23,393 nucleotides of DNA, taken from the NCBI GenBank assembly GCA_051453625.1, contig JBOZIK010000001.1, positions 42,857,682-42,881,074 on the forward strand, read 5' to 3'. Position numbers and translations under genes: made by a program. The first letter of the stretch is position 1. Each line of letters opens with the position of its first letter. Of the stretch, positions 9,999-19,689 are shown piece after piece. Below the pieces are notes generated by a model. The model did no database searches and was not told where the DNA came from. It was given only the letters and a program-made list of their open reading frames with translations. The DNA comes from Welwitschia mirabilis. Lineage: Eukaryota > Gnetophyta > Gnetopsida > Welwitschiales.

Positions 9999-11082
9999 TA
10001 TTACACCACCAATTTATGATTATTTAATGAGGTTTTATGAGATGTTTTGCAAGACAATTGCACAGGTTTGAATGTAATTCTAAGGATTTTATAGAACTAA
10101 TAAAAGATCTTAGAAATGTGCAATTCTTAACAAGATTTATGGCATTTATGATAAATTCTAATACTCATGGATGAGAAAGAAGATTTCTAATGAAAAAGGC
10201 TAGCTTCTGCTGAATTAGATGATAATGAAGACTGTCATCACCTCCATTATCCCCATGACTAATAGGATGACAACATCATTAGAGGCTAACATTGACTACT
10301 AAGTCATCTGTTAAGTTATCTATTGAGTAATTTTTTATAAGGAGCTATCATTCCCATCATTATTAGATTATTGATAGGATGACACTAATAGTATAACTGA
10401 CTTTAACAGTCGACCCTTGACCGTTTCGTCCATTTCTTATCTATAAAAGAGTTCATATTGTAGCATCTTATGTTTGTTATTTTCTAGTCTATAACCCTAT
10501 AAATAAGTCCCCTTTTGACTATCCTATCTATATTTATTACACTACAAATTCTCATAACAGGAGATCAAAGGATGAAAGATCCATCTCAAGAGCTGCAGAA
10601 AGATGTTCCCTTGGTGGAGGGATATGCATCTTTCATAGAGGCTTGGCTATTTTATAACCTATCTGTTTGGTTCCTTCTTAATATAAAACTCTATTTTTTT
10701 TAATGCATTTATATTTGTCAAATGTCCCTTATGGTTTATGTTGCCATTGATCTGGTAACAATTTCATTGGTGATATAGATCTTACGGGTAGCCTTTATTA
10801 AGAATGAAAGGAAGCAGTTTATATTTATTTTTCATATTTAGCTACTTGCATTTTTCATTTGAATTGCATTTTTTATTTTCTAAATTGTTATTCATGTTTT
10901 AGTTAGTACATTCTTTTGGAAAATTAATTCTTATTCTCCTCTCATAAGTCTTCAATGAAATATGATATTCAGGTTTACTCCCAAATATACTAGTTTATTG
11001 TATTATGTAAAGATATCTATTTTATTTATAAATGAAAAAATCCTTTTTAATATAAACACTTTCATAAATACATATAAAAAAA
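9999..11082 (+). repeat. 5' LTR of element C
   Basis: It starts TATTACACCACCAATTTATG, a decayed form of the TGTTGCACCACC start of the 3' LTR, and ends within the A-rich run just before the primer site. It contains two dyad motifs in U3 (10232-10272 and 10345-10383), a TATA box (10442-10448), and the block CCCTTATGGTTTATGTTGCC near 10727-10746 shared with element A. An open frame at 10515-10703 is not conserved in the 3' LTR and is not a gene. Confidence 0.88.
10442..10448 (+). promoter_or_regulatory. TATA box of the 5' LTR (TATAAAA)
   Basis: TATAAAAGAG lies 443 bp into the LTR. The same sequence stands 444 bp into the 3' LTR, inside a conserved surround that includes CCGTTTC(G/A)TCCATTT just upstream. 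A second TATA-like TATAAATA at 10498-10505 is also conserved. This is the expected Pol II start for the element RNA, with U3 to its left. Confidence 0.65.
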
Positions 11083-11085
11083 AAT

Positions 11086-11103
11086 TGGTACAGTTGCTAG
11101 GAA
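11086..11103 (+). other. Primer binding site, tRNA-Asp type, decayed (element C)
   Basis: TGGTACAGTTGCTAGGAA follows the LTR within about three bases. Compared with TGGCGCCGTTGCCGGGGA, the complement of the plant tRNA-Asp 3' end, it keeps TGG, GTTGC and GG. All but one of the six differences are transitions, mostly at CpG or CG-like positions. This supports the Athila/Tat assignment and the plus-strand orientation. Confidence 0.75.
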
Positions 11104-11592
11104 AGGCTGCTAAGGAGCACAAGTATTGTCATCATTCAAGTGAGTACATCAAATTTTCATTTGATTATTTATTCATAGCGATGTTGTATTTTAATTAGAA
11201 ATCATATGTTTCCTATTTGCTGTATTTTAGTTTTGGTTTCAAAAGATAAATAACCATCATTCACCTTATCATCTCCATGATAGTCCAGATGATAGTTTGT
11301 GACTTTAGTTCTCGTTTTTTATTTTTGTTTTTGGATTTTGAATTTTTATGATGAACTTTATCATCTCCTTTGTTATTTGGATAACCAAGAGGATAATAGG
11401 CTATGCTTTTTTAGTTTTTGTCTTTTTGCTCTATTAAGTTTTTGTTTTCTTCTCTCTGTGTTTATCTTCTCTTCTATCATCCCCATGATAGTTAGAATGA
11501 TAATCTATTATTTTTATCTTATTTTCTTTTGTTTTATGTTTGTAAGATGTTGTACTATGATTAACCTATAAAATAGATATTAAAAAGAAAGG
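11104..11592 (+). promoter_or_regulatory. Untranslated leader of element C with three dyad motifs
   Basis: This T-rich leader lies between the primer site and gag. Motif copies are at 11266-11295 (TATCATCT, CCATGATAG and AGATGATAG in succession), 11357-11398 and 11473-11505. The first can form an 8-bp stem, TATCATCT with AGATGATA, or a shorter one around CATCTCCATG. An open frame at 11299-11571 is Phe/Leu/Cys-rich, as any T-rich strand would give, and has no counterpart in element A; I do not regard it as a gene. Confidence 0.5.
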
Positions 11593-13430
11593 TTGTTGAT
11601 AGAAAATAACATTAAAGAAGAATTGGAAAACTTAGAAATCGAATTGGAAAAGTAATCTTCAGATGCATAAAATCCTCCTTCTAAATTTATTTTTTTTGAA
11701 TTAAACATCATTAAAGAAAATATTGTAGAAAGAGAAAACTAGTGTACAAGATCAAGTGTCACCCAAAAATAAAAACAATTTCTAGGATTTTCAACTTCTA
11801 GTTCTAATAAAAACCTTACCCCAAGGGAATTACTAGCTAATAAGAAATAAGAGATTCAAACCCCTTTTGATCTATTCCTAAGAGATGATGTTGAGCTAAA
11901 GAATGTAAATGCCTATCCAAACTTTAGTGAAGAAGATGATAAGAATCCCCTTCATTATATTGCAGATATAGAACAATTAATTCTTACCTGAAGTTATGAA
12001 AAGAAAAAAATTAGTAATAGATCATACATGATAATATTTTCCATGACATTAAAAGGAAGGGTTAAAAATTAGCTAAAAACTATACCCCACAAAAGTTTAA
12101 AATTTTGAGATCAAGTTCAAGAAACTTTTATTAAAATATTCATAAGTAAAAAAACTATTAGGAAAAGGAAAAAGAAAGTAATAAACTTTCAACAAAAATT
12201 AAATGAGAATTATGACATATGAATGTTTCTTTATAGCAATCCACTCTAATCCAGTAGATGCTTTTTTATGAGAAGGACTAGTTAGCTACTTTTATAATGG
12301 ACTGAATCCACATATAAAAAAAACTTGTAGACTTCTCTTATGGTGGAGATCTTATGATTCTCACATTAGAAAATTCCTAAACAAAATTAGAAGAACTTGT
12401 GGAATTTAGTCAAACTTAATCAACATTAAAAGAAAACTGTACTATAGACCAACTTATCAAATATTTAAAAGAAGTTAATCAAGAAAAAGAGGTAGATTAC
12501 AACCTTACAAATTCAATTCAAAATTTTGAAACAACCTTAGAGAAATATACTAAAATGATTTTAGATGTCAAATTAGCAATCAAGAAAAATGTTGTGCTAA
12601 CTTATGACTTATGTAAGGATAATTACCACATAACTAAAAATTATCCTCTATTATCAAAATACAAAGAGAGAATATGTAAAGAAGTTTAAAATTTTAATTA
12701 AACATCTCAAAACTTTTAAAATGAAAATCAAGAACAACCTAGCTTAAATACTCATTTTCAAAATAATCTTCAACCTTTCAAAAATAATTTTAAAATTTAA
12801 ACTATCAACCAAATTTATTTAACTTTTAACATTTCAATGATCCATTCACAAACTTTTTAGATGAATTCAAGAAATTAGAAGAAATAATAAATGCTAAACT
12901 TAATAACTTAGTAAACATCCTTTAACAAACAATGTTGGCAAATCAAAGAGCATAAGGCTCATTGGTAACACAACCTTTACCAAACTCTAATAAAATAAGA
13001 AAAGAAAGATTGCAATAATAAGTGTATAAGAAACACACCTTCTTTCATGTGAAGTATCAACCTCCCAAAATAAAATTCAAGATGATGAGAAAAAATAGGA
13101 AGACATTGAAATATTAGAATATTATAACTTTCCTTCTCTTAATAAAAGAAAAAAAGAAAAATTCTTTACAAAAACAACCAGCTACTCCTTGGCTTAATAG
13201 GATTAAAAATAATTTAACTTTAAATGAATATCTAAAATTCTTAATGAAAAATATGAGCATAAAATTACCCTTCTTAAAATTTTTACAACAAAATTTAGGG
13301 TACCTAAAACTATGGAAAGACTTAATAAGAAGAAAACAAAAATGAGTTATTTCTAGCAAGATCTTTCTAGCACAATCCCTCATAAATTTAGTGTTACAAG
13401 AATCCTTTAAATTTAAAGATCTAGGGTTGC
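11593..13430 (+). pseudogene. Gag remnant (element C)
   Basis: This encodes the capsid and nucleocapsid polyprotein. The first readable part is NNIKEELENLEIELEK (about 11606-11655). Then come LTPRELLANKK and IQTPFDLFLRDDVELKNVNA (about 11815-11915), followed by NPLHYIADIEQLI. The capsid core reads SYMIIFSMTLKGRVKN (Trp lost to a stop) and VINFQQKLNEN, then GLVSYFYNGLNPHIKK at 12276-12323. These phrases are diagnostic of Athila/Tat Gag, whose family form is LKG-x-A-x-x-WL ... FYNGL. The zinc knuckle at 12603-12644 reads YDLCKDNYHITKNY: the first and last Cys are Tyr, so zinc binding is lost. An Asn/Gln-rich tail and a pre-protease segment (SIKLPFLKFLQQNLGYLKLW, 13258-13317) follow. The start is unclear, no good ATG remains, and stops and shifts are frequent. 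Confidence 0.82.
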
Positions 13431-14190
13431 AATGGTGAATGTTATATTATAGGGAAACAAAAAGATTAGAAGAGCTTTAATTGACATTGAAGCAAGCATT
13501 AACATTATGCCACTTCACATTTGCAAGAGACTTGGTTTAGAGGATAGAATACAGCCTATTGAGATTATCATAGAGTTAGCAGATAGTTTAGTTAATAAAA
13601 TCTTAGGGTTTATCAAAGATTTAGTGATCCAAATTAATGATGCATTCTACTCAATAGATGTAAGTATCATAAAAGTGGGATATAATATAGGATATGTGTT
13701 ACTTCTAAGATAAGCCTTCTGTGTAAAAACTCACTGCATTATTGACACAATAATTAGAATGATGAAGTGTCAGTTTAAAAATAAAAGGTTTATAATTAGA
13801 TTTTTTGATGTAGCTAAAAAAGATTTAGGTGATGATGAAATAAACTTAGGAGATAAAATCAAACCAACTTTATTCATCCAACATCATTCCATTAAAAAAA
13901 GATGTGTGACATTACATGACCCTTTGCTTTATGATGATCCACTTTAGATAAAGAAATTAGAAACCATTGATACATGTAACTTTGGGCATAAATTTTTGGA
14001 TCAGAATGAAAAAAAAATCCTTATATTATAAGTAATTCTAAAAAGAAGAATCACACCTTGAGGGAGATTGTCCACTGCATGCACTAGAAACTAAAAATCA
14101 TAATTTGGATTTGAATAAGAAAAATCTTCTTAATGGACTAGAACTTATTTTTCTATATTATGATAAAAAAAAACATTATAATTAATGAAA
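13431..14190 (+). pseudogene. Aspartic protease and truncated protease-RT linker (element C)
   Basis: A frame stays open from before 13473 to a TAA at 13713. It contains the active-site strand ALIDIEASINIMP (Asp codon 13483-13485), where the family has D-x-G-A-S. The Gly is now Glu, which should abolish the retropepsin fold at the catalytic loop. Next come IIIELADSLVNKILGFIKDL and YSIDVSIIKV. The flap-side LLLR-stop-AF (about 13699-13720) stands for ILGRPF. A second open piece at 13759-13947 continues with KNKRFIIRFFDVAKKDLGDD and IKPTLFIQHH, matching element A. After a stop the linker continues (DCPLHALETKNHNLDLN, then LNGLELIFLYY, about 14062-14155). It aligns with the start of A's linker (SGLKYIFL) and ends at a TAA near 14182-14184. 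Nothing of RT follows. Confidence 0.82.
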
Positions 14191-16312
14191 TATTAATCTC
14201 CCCTTTGAATTTCAAAATTTATGCTTTTATAAGGTCTCATATAGTTTTATCTTTTATCCCTCTCTTCTTCTAAGAGATTTTACTTAAAAATAATTATATA
14301 CTTTTATGTTTTATCAGTTGATGAAATTTTGGTTTGGACCTTATTTATCTGATAGAATGCAATATTCTTAGATCATCAAAACACATCATTTTCCTTTTTC
14401 TTTATTTTCAATAAAACTATTGAGTAGATTTTAGGATTTGAATAAAATTTATTTGTAATATTCTTAAAGTATTTCCTTTTTGATCTTATGTTTTATGATT
14501 TTCACTTTAATTTTATTTTCATCTTTCTATTTTAGTTTTCTATGTGTATCATCCCTTCTATCATCTCCATGATAGTCAAGACGATAGTCTCTATTTTTAT
14601 TTCTTATTTTATGTTTTATATTAGATTTCTACTTTATGTTTCTTACTTACTGTTATTATCATCTTTTCTATTGTTTGGATGACAAGAAGGATGACTATTT
14701 ATTGTTTTGATTTTCTATTATTTTAAGAATATACATTATCATGGCTCTATTAAGACTTATAACTTAACTACTTAAGAATTTTAGAAAGTTAATGGGAAAA
14801 GGTTGGAATTATTTGAGTGAACCATCTAAATTTTATGTTAGATTTTTCTTTTAAAGGCCATTATGACATTTAGTTAATCGTATTTCAAACATAACTTATG
14901 TATTTATTTCCATGACTAGTCTTTGACTTGGGTAATTTACAGTGATAAGATTGGATTCACCCAATATTAAGACATTTACACATCTATGATCTTTAGTTTG
15001 AAGAAAGATTCTTTTTTTATGTTTTTCTTAATGATGAAAATGTCTTAGATTTTTTAAGATTGTTCCTTTCTATTTTCATCTTATGAATTCACCTTTGTCT
15101 CTTGGAATGTTTGGTCATATATAATGTTTTTCTTTGAGAGAAAAAAGGTAGGGGATGAAATAAGACTATGATGTTTTATATTTGAGATATTTCAAAAACA
15201 TGATCATCAAAATGTCCTACTATAAGTACACTAGGACAAATATTTCTGAGAGGAGCCTTTGGCAATGTAATATGGTAACTATGAAAAATCCACTAGGAGA
15301 TCAGTTGGCAATGCTTCGCAAGTCCTTACTTCTCTAACTGTGGTTGCACTCCCATCATCATGGATAATAAAAACATAGAGGCTACAAAATATGTGGTATT
15401 CCTAGTATTATCAAAGGCATTGCTTATTTCCTAGACTCTTAGTCTTTTTACATGATTATTTCATTTCTTAATGTTTAGATGTTTGTTTTGAGATGTTAGC
15501 AGGTGAGTTTATTTTTGAGTAGCTCTTTAGTCTGATCATTTATTTTTTAAAACATTTTATTTTGTGTCATCATTATAAACATTTCCTTATTGAATGGAAT
15601 TTTTAATACATTAAGTCATGCATTTTAAAAATTAAATAATGTTATAATTTATTTTATGATAATATACTAGGTTAAAATTTTGGATAGGTGGGATATCTTT
15701 TGTTTATGTTATCTTATATCCATTCTTTTTGGTTTCTTTTGTGGCTTTGTTAGTTATTTTAAAGTCATATTTTCTTATCATTTAAATATTTTCTTGCTTA
15801 GTTTTCAATAAAAAGTTAATTTCTTGCTTAAATAAATAATTTTGTAATTTTTATTTTTACTAATTTGGGATTCTCAAATGCTACTCTTAATCATTTTGTG
15901 ATGGACCATTTTTCTTGCTTATTAGAATATTTCATATATCTATAGTTTTTAAATCTTATATTTCTTTACTTATTTTTGCACCTAATTTTAAAAGTTATCC
16001 ACATTCAAAAACATCCATCATCTGTCTTCTCATTTCCATCTACCTTCTTTGTTTTATTATCTAATATAGGATGAATTATTTTTCTCAGGGAAGCATAACC
16101 CATTTTTATGGTTTATTTTTAAATTGTTAAATTATTTTAGAACTTTCATAAGATAAAATTTTAAAAATTTTATTCACATTATGTATTGCATGTTATTTAT
16201 CTATGCCATGTGTTTTATGAGATTGTTTTATAATTGCTAGATTAATTTTTTATAAGATAAATTGGCTCATAATGGTGGTTTTTGAACTAGTTTTTATCAA
16301 GGACTAACAAAG
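14191..16312 (+). other. 3' noncoding region of element C; pol absent
   Basis: About 2.1 kb follows the truncated linker with no reverse transcriptase, RNase H or integrase motif in any of the six frames as read by eye. The sequence is T-rich. Two dyad motifs lie at 14556-14589 (TTCTATCATCTCCATGATAG at its core) and 14655-14699, about 100 bp apart, like those in the leader. A less AT-rich island around 15180-15420 resembles no domain I know. Confidence 0.6.
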
Positions 16313-16328
16313 GCTAAGTGAAGGGCTA
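16313..16328 (+). other. Polypurine tract of element C
   Basis: GGCTAAGTGAAGGGCTA lies directly before the TGTTGC start of the 3' LTR. It is the best purine-rich candidate to prime plus-strand DNA synthesis, though two pyrimidine interruptions show decay. Confidence 0.5.
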
Positions 16329-17416
16329 TGTTGCACCACCAATTTATGGTTATTTGATGGGGTTTAATGGGATAATTTATAGGATAATTACACAAGTTTG
16401 GATGTAATTCTGAAGATTTTGGAGAATCAATGGAAGAACTCAGAAATTTACAATTCTTAGCAAGATTTGAGATATTTATTATGTATTCTGATACTCATGA
16501 CTAAGGAAGAAAGTTTCTGATAGCAAATGTTAGGTTCTACTAACTTGGATAATAAAGAAGACTATTATCCCCTCTATTGTCTCCATTACATATAGGATGA
16601 TGACATCATCAGATGCTAACATGGACTGCTAAGTTATCTACTGAGTTTCTTGTTGAGTAATCTTTTATAAGGAGCTACTATTCCCATTATTGTTTGGATG
16701 GTAGAAAGGACAACACTGATAATGTAACTAACTCTAACAACTGACCCCTAACCGTTTCATCCATTTATTACCTATAAAAGAGTGTGTATTATAGTGCCTT
16801 CTATCTGTCATTTTCTAGTCTGTAACCCTATAAATAAGTTCCCTTTCGACTCCCCTTTCTATCTTAATTACATTAGTAATTCTTATGATAGGAGATTGAA
16901 GGGCGAGAAATCCATCTTAAGAGTTACAACAAAATGTTCCCTTGGTGGAGATCTATGCATCCTTCATTCAGGCTTGACTATTTTGTAACCCATATGTTTG
17001 TTTCCTTCTTAATATAAAACTCTATTTTTCTTTGTAAATTTTGATTTATCAAATGTTCCTTATGGTTTATATTGCCCTTGATCTATTGACAATTTCATTG
17101 GTGATATAGATCTTGAGGGTAGCCTTTATTAAGTATAAAAGAAATTAGTTTACATTTATTTTGCATCATATTTAGCTAGTTGCATTTTGCATTTGCATTA
17201 CATATTTTATTTTCTACATTGTTATTTAAGTTTTGGTTACTCCATTCTTTTGGAAAATCAATTCTTATTGTGCTCTCATAAGTCTTCAATGAGATACAAC
17301 ATTTGGGTTCACTTCCAACTATACTAGTGTGTTGTATTATGTAAAGATATCTATTTTATATATAAATGATAGAATCCTTTTAAATATAAACTCTTGTACA
17401 AATACGCATCGCAACA
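16329..17416 (+). repeat. 3' LTR of element C
   Basis: It starts TGTTGCACCACCAATTTATG and ends GCATCGCAACA, giving 6-bp inverted ends. It keeps the two U3 dyad motifs at 16562-16602 and 16675-16714, 233 and 346 bp from the start, exactly as in the 5' LTR. It also keeps the TATA box and the CCTTATGGTTTATATTGCC block. By eye it is roughly 80% identical to the 5' LTR. It is followed by CTAAT. Confidence 0.9.
16773..16779 (+). promoter_or_regulatory. TATA box of the 3' LTR (TATAAAA)
   Basis: CCTATAAAAGAGTG is in the same LTR position as the 5' LTR box. In a 3' LTR it would drive transcription out into the flanking DNA if active; no sign of that can be read here. Confidence 0.6.
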
Positions 17417-17829
17417 CTAATCATCATGTTAAATATTTATTTTACTTATAAATAATAATCATGAAAGAGATTCTTGCATAAGTTGCAAGATTCAACTACT
17501 TTAGCATTTTTTAAATAAGTAAAAAGAAGACAAGTTAATCACATGGCAATTCAATATGCATAATCTTTTGGAATTCCAAAATAATCATTAATGCTAACTC
17601 AAATAAACCATTAAGAAGGAAATGCTAAAATTCAAAAGCATATCACTAGCTTGTCATAAACAAGAAGAAGGAAAATTAATAATAGTTACTTTTATTTCAT
17701 CACCTCTACATATTTTATTATTTATAATAACTCTTTTAGTCTAGAAGACATTAATTTAAACTATGTTATTTATTTATTTTTGTTAACATATTTAAAAATT
17801 CCTTAGGTTAATTTTTATAATGTTAAAAA
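17417..17829. other. AT-rich flank between element C and the chromovirus pol
   Basis: No gene is seen. In minus-strand sense it lies downstream of the chromovirus integrase, so it is probably that element's 3' untranslated region, later split from its continuation at 9998 by the insertion of element C. Confidence 0.4.
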
Positions 17830-18230
17830 ATTGGGACATGAAATTTCGTACCTTTTTAAGAAGTTTTCTTCTAAAAATGTACCAAAATATTTGACTTTCA
17901 TTACTTAATATCAATTTCGATTTTCAAAGTTACTTCTTTTATAAATTGATTTGACCATTAAATTTTATAAAGTTATATAGTCTTTTCCCATAATATCATT
18001 TACTTTTGACTTAAACTTTTAATCTGAGGTTTAATTAAAAAATCTAGAAGAATGTCTACTTATTGATCAAAAATTATCTTTATCTCATTAGCTAAACATT
18101 ACCTCAATAAGGATATGTGAAAAACATTGAAAAGAGTTAATAGATTTAATAGTAAGGTTAACTCATAAGCTATTAGTATAACTCATTTAATAATTTAGTA
18201 AGGCTCTATGAATCTTTGGTCAAATTTCCC
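17830..18230 (-). pseudogene. Integrase C-terminal part and possible chromodomain (element B)
   Basis: Downstream of the DDE core the minus strand reads EEEDHVYLK and FKGVFKFDKKGNLT (about 18220-18300). These match the GDHVFLK ... GKLSPRFIGPF segment of chromovirus integrases, with the GPF part decayed. Further on, KVKYFGTFLEENFLKRYEI (about 17840-17910) resembles a chromodomain core, in which an aromatic residue, a short loop and a ...EEATWE...-like helix follow each other. Such a domain would direct insertion to heterochromatin. The chromodomain call is tentative because only about 25 residues can be read and Trp is missing. Confidence 0.5.
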
Positions 18231-19370
18231 TTTTTATCAAACTTGAAAACTCCTTTGAAAATTGATCATTTAAGATAAACATGATCTTCTTCTTCGAATT
18301 GTATATGTATTCTTTGACTATTTACATATTCAGCTTTTTTATCCTTTGCCATCTTTAATTTTTTTCTTCTAAATCTTGAGTAGATGGTACCTTTAATAAT
18401 TTCTTCTTTACTACATCAATCAATGTTACTAGTATTTCATATTTCCTTCCATAAAAATCTTTAAAAGATATGCATGCTACTAATTCTTGGTAGCTATTAT
18501 TATAATTGAATTTCATCAATTCTAAATGATTAATTTAAAATCCTTCAAAATTTAAAATTACTAACATTAATAAGTCTTTTAAAATTTGATTTATTCTTTT
18601 TGTTTTATCATCTATTTAAAGATGAAAAGCTATACTCAAGTTTAATTCTTTATAAAATGATATCCAAAACCTAGATGTTAACTTATTGTCTCTATCTAAA
18701 ATAAGTCTTTTAGATGCTCTATGTAATTTGACTATATTACTTAAATATTCTTTTTTAATCTTTTTAGCAAAATATATTATTTTCACTAGACAAAAATGTG
18801 TGCTTTTGATTAAAAGATTAACCATTACCAAAATAGAATCATAACCTCCTTTATCTTGAGTAGATCTGTAATAAAATCCATATTGACTACTTTTCATTTA
18901 CATTTTAGAATTTCATGGGAATATAAAAGTCTATGTAGATGTTGATGTTGAGATTTTACTAGTTGATAAGTCATACATTTGACTAAAAAAGTAGCAACTT
19001 TAGACTTCATTCTTCACAACCAAAAACATTGTTTGATATCTTTGTACATCTTATTAACTCTATAATGGATAGAATACTGTGTACTATGAAATTCATTAAA
19101 AATAATCTACTTCACCTACTCTTTATTAGGCACTATAATATTATCTTGAAAAGTAAAAAATTAATTAATAGAAACTACAAATCCTTTAATTTCTTATTTT
19201 TTCATCTTTTTTCATAAATAATAGTTCTATTATAAATCAAAAGTTAATTTATAAAAGTCTTTTTGTGCACTTAAGCAATTACCAACATATCTTTCCTTAC
19301 TTAATGCATCAACCACTATATTTTATTTTCCTTCATGGTAATTTATTATTAAGTTGTAATCTTGCATGAA
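18231..19370 (-). pseudogene. Integrase core with zinc-binding domain (element B)
   Basis: The enzyme would insert element DNA into the genome. The HHCC domain (about 18950-19110) reads EFHSTQYSIHYRVNKMYKDI, then VATFLVKCMTYQLVK; the last Cys is Tyr. The catalytic core begins with NMDFITDL (first Asp). It shifts frame near 18850-18875 and continues as DKGGYDSILVMVNLLIKSTHF and LDRDNKLTSRFW (second Asp) in an open frame at 18616-18897. Then come IAFHL, a stop, and MDDKTKRINQ, where the third catalytic residue (Glu in QTDGQTER) is Lys (codon 18598-18600). LELMKFNYNNSYQ and YGRKYE follow (about 18430-18520). The tether after RNase H reads RWMKFMQDYNLIINYHEGK and VVDALSKE (about 19280-19380). The protein is inactive; the identity is secure. 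Confidence 0.85.
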
Positions 19371-19372
19371 TT

Positions 19373-19657
19373 TCATCCATCTTCTTTGTTTAAGATACAA
19401 CTTGGACTAAGTACATACTTGAGACTTTTATGGCCTATCCAAATTTCAAATTTTTCTTCATATAAGTAATGCTTGTAAATATTAAGTTCATGAATTATAG
19501 CATCGAGTTCTAAATCATGCATGGGATGATTCATTTCATGATTATTTAGTTGTTTAGATGCATAATCAATAATTCTTCTTTCTTGTATTAACATTGCTCC
19601 TAACCCTTCTCCAGAAGCATTAGTATCAATTATATATGTTCTTTTATTCTCTGACAT
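19373..19657 (-). pseudogene. RNase H domain (element B)
   Basis: A 94-codon open stretch encodes the RNase H that removes the RNA template after reverse transcription. It reads YIIDTNASGEGLGAMLIQE, then IIDYASKQLNNHEMNHPMHD, LELDAIIHELNIYKHYLY and HKSLKYVLSP. This is the full chromovirus domain with D (in IIDTNAS) and E (in DLELDA) present. The usual Asp before HKSLKY is Gly (IGHKSLKY), so one catalytic carboxylate is lost. The ATG at 19655-19657 is internal to the polyprotein and not a real start. This is the best preserved coding piece of the window. Confidence 0.9.
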
Positions 19658-19689
19658 TTTTAAAATAGATGCAAATACAAATGCATTTT

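Larger units (their letters stand above)
9999..17416 (+). mobile_element. Element C: gag-protease-only LTR retrotransposon (Athila/Tat branch)
   Basis: Two direct repeats of about 1,085 bp (9999-11082 and 16329-17416) bound this element. The 3' copy has perfect terminal inverted ends TGTTGC and GCAACA. Behind the 5' LTR is a decayed tRNA-Asp primer site, and a purine-rich tract precedes the 3' LTR. Between them are a leader, gag, protease and the protease-RT linker, which stops near 14190; about 2.1 kb of noncoding sequence fills the rest. RT, RNase H and integrase are absent, so this is a TR-GAG-like or deletion derivative that would need enzymes from relatives such as element A. The LTRs differ at roughly one base in five by eye, mostly by transitions, so the insertion is old. 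A clean 5-bp target duplication is not visible: CTAAT follows the 3' LTR and also occurs at 9987-9991, seven bases too far left. Confidence 0.88.

Noticed and set aside
10515-10703. 62-codon ORF in the 5' LTR of element C
   Set aside because: The aligned part of the 3' LTR does not keep this frame; it is ordinary LTR sequence.
11299-11571. 90-codon ORF in the leader of element C
   Set aside because: It is Phe/Leu/Cys-rich as expected from T-rich DNA, overlaps the dyad motifs, and has no counterpart in element A.
13114-13383. 89-codon minus-strand ORF
   Set aside because: It is antisense to the gag-to-protease region of element C, which reads sensibly on the plus strand.
10200-14700. Spaced TATCATC/GATGATAG motifs as a CRISPR-like array
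   Set aside because: The repeats are degenerate, spacing is irregular (about 90-115 bp), they are scattered through LTR, leader and 3' region, and the context is a plant retroelement.
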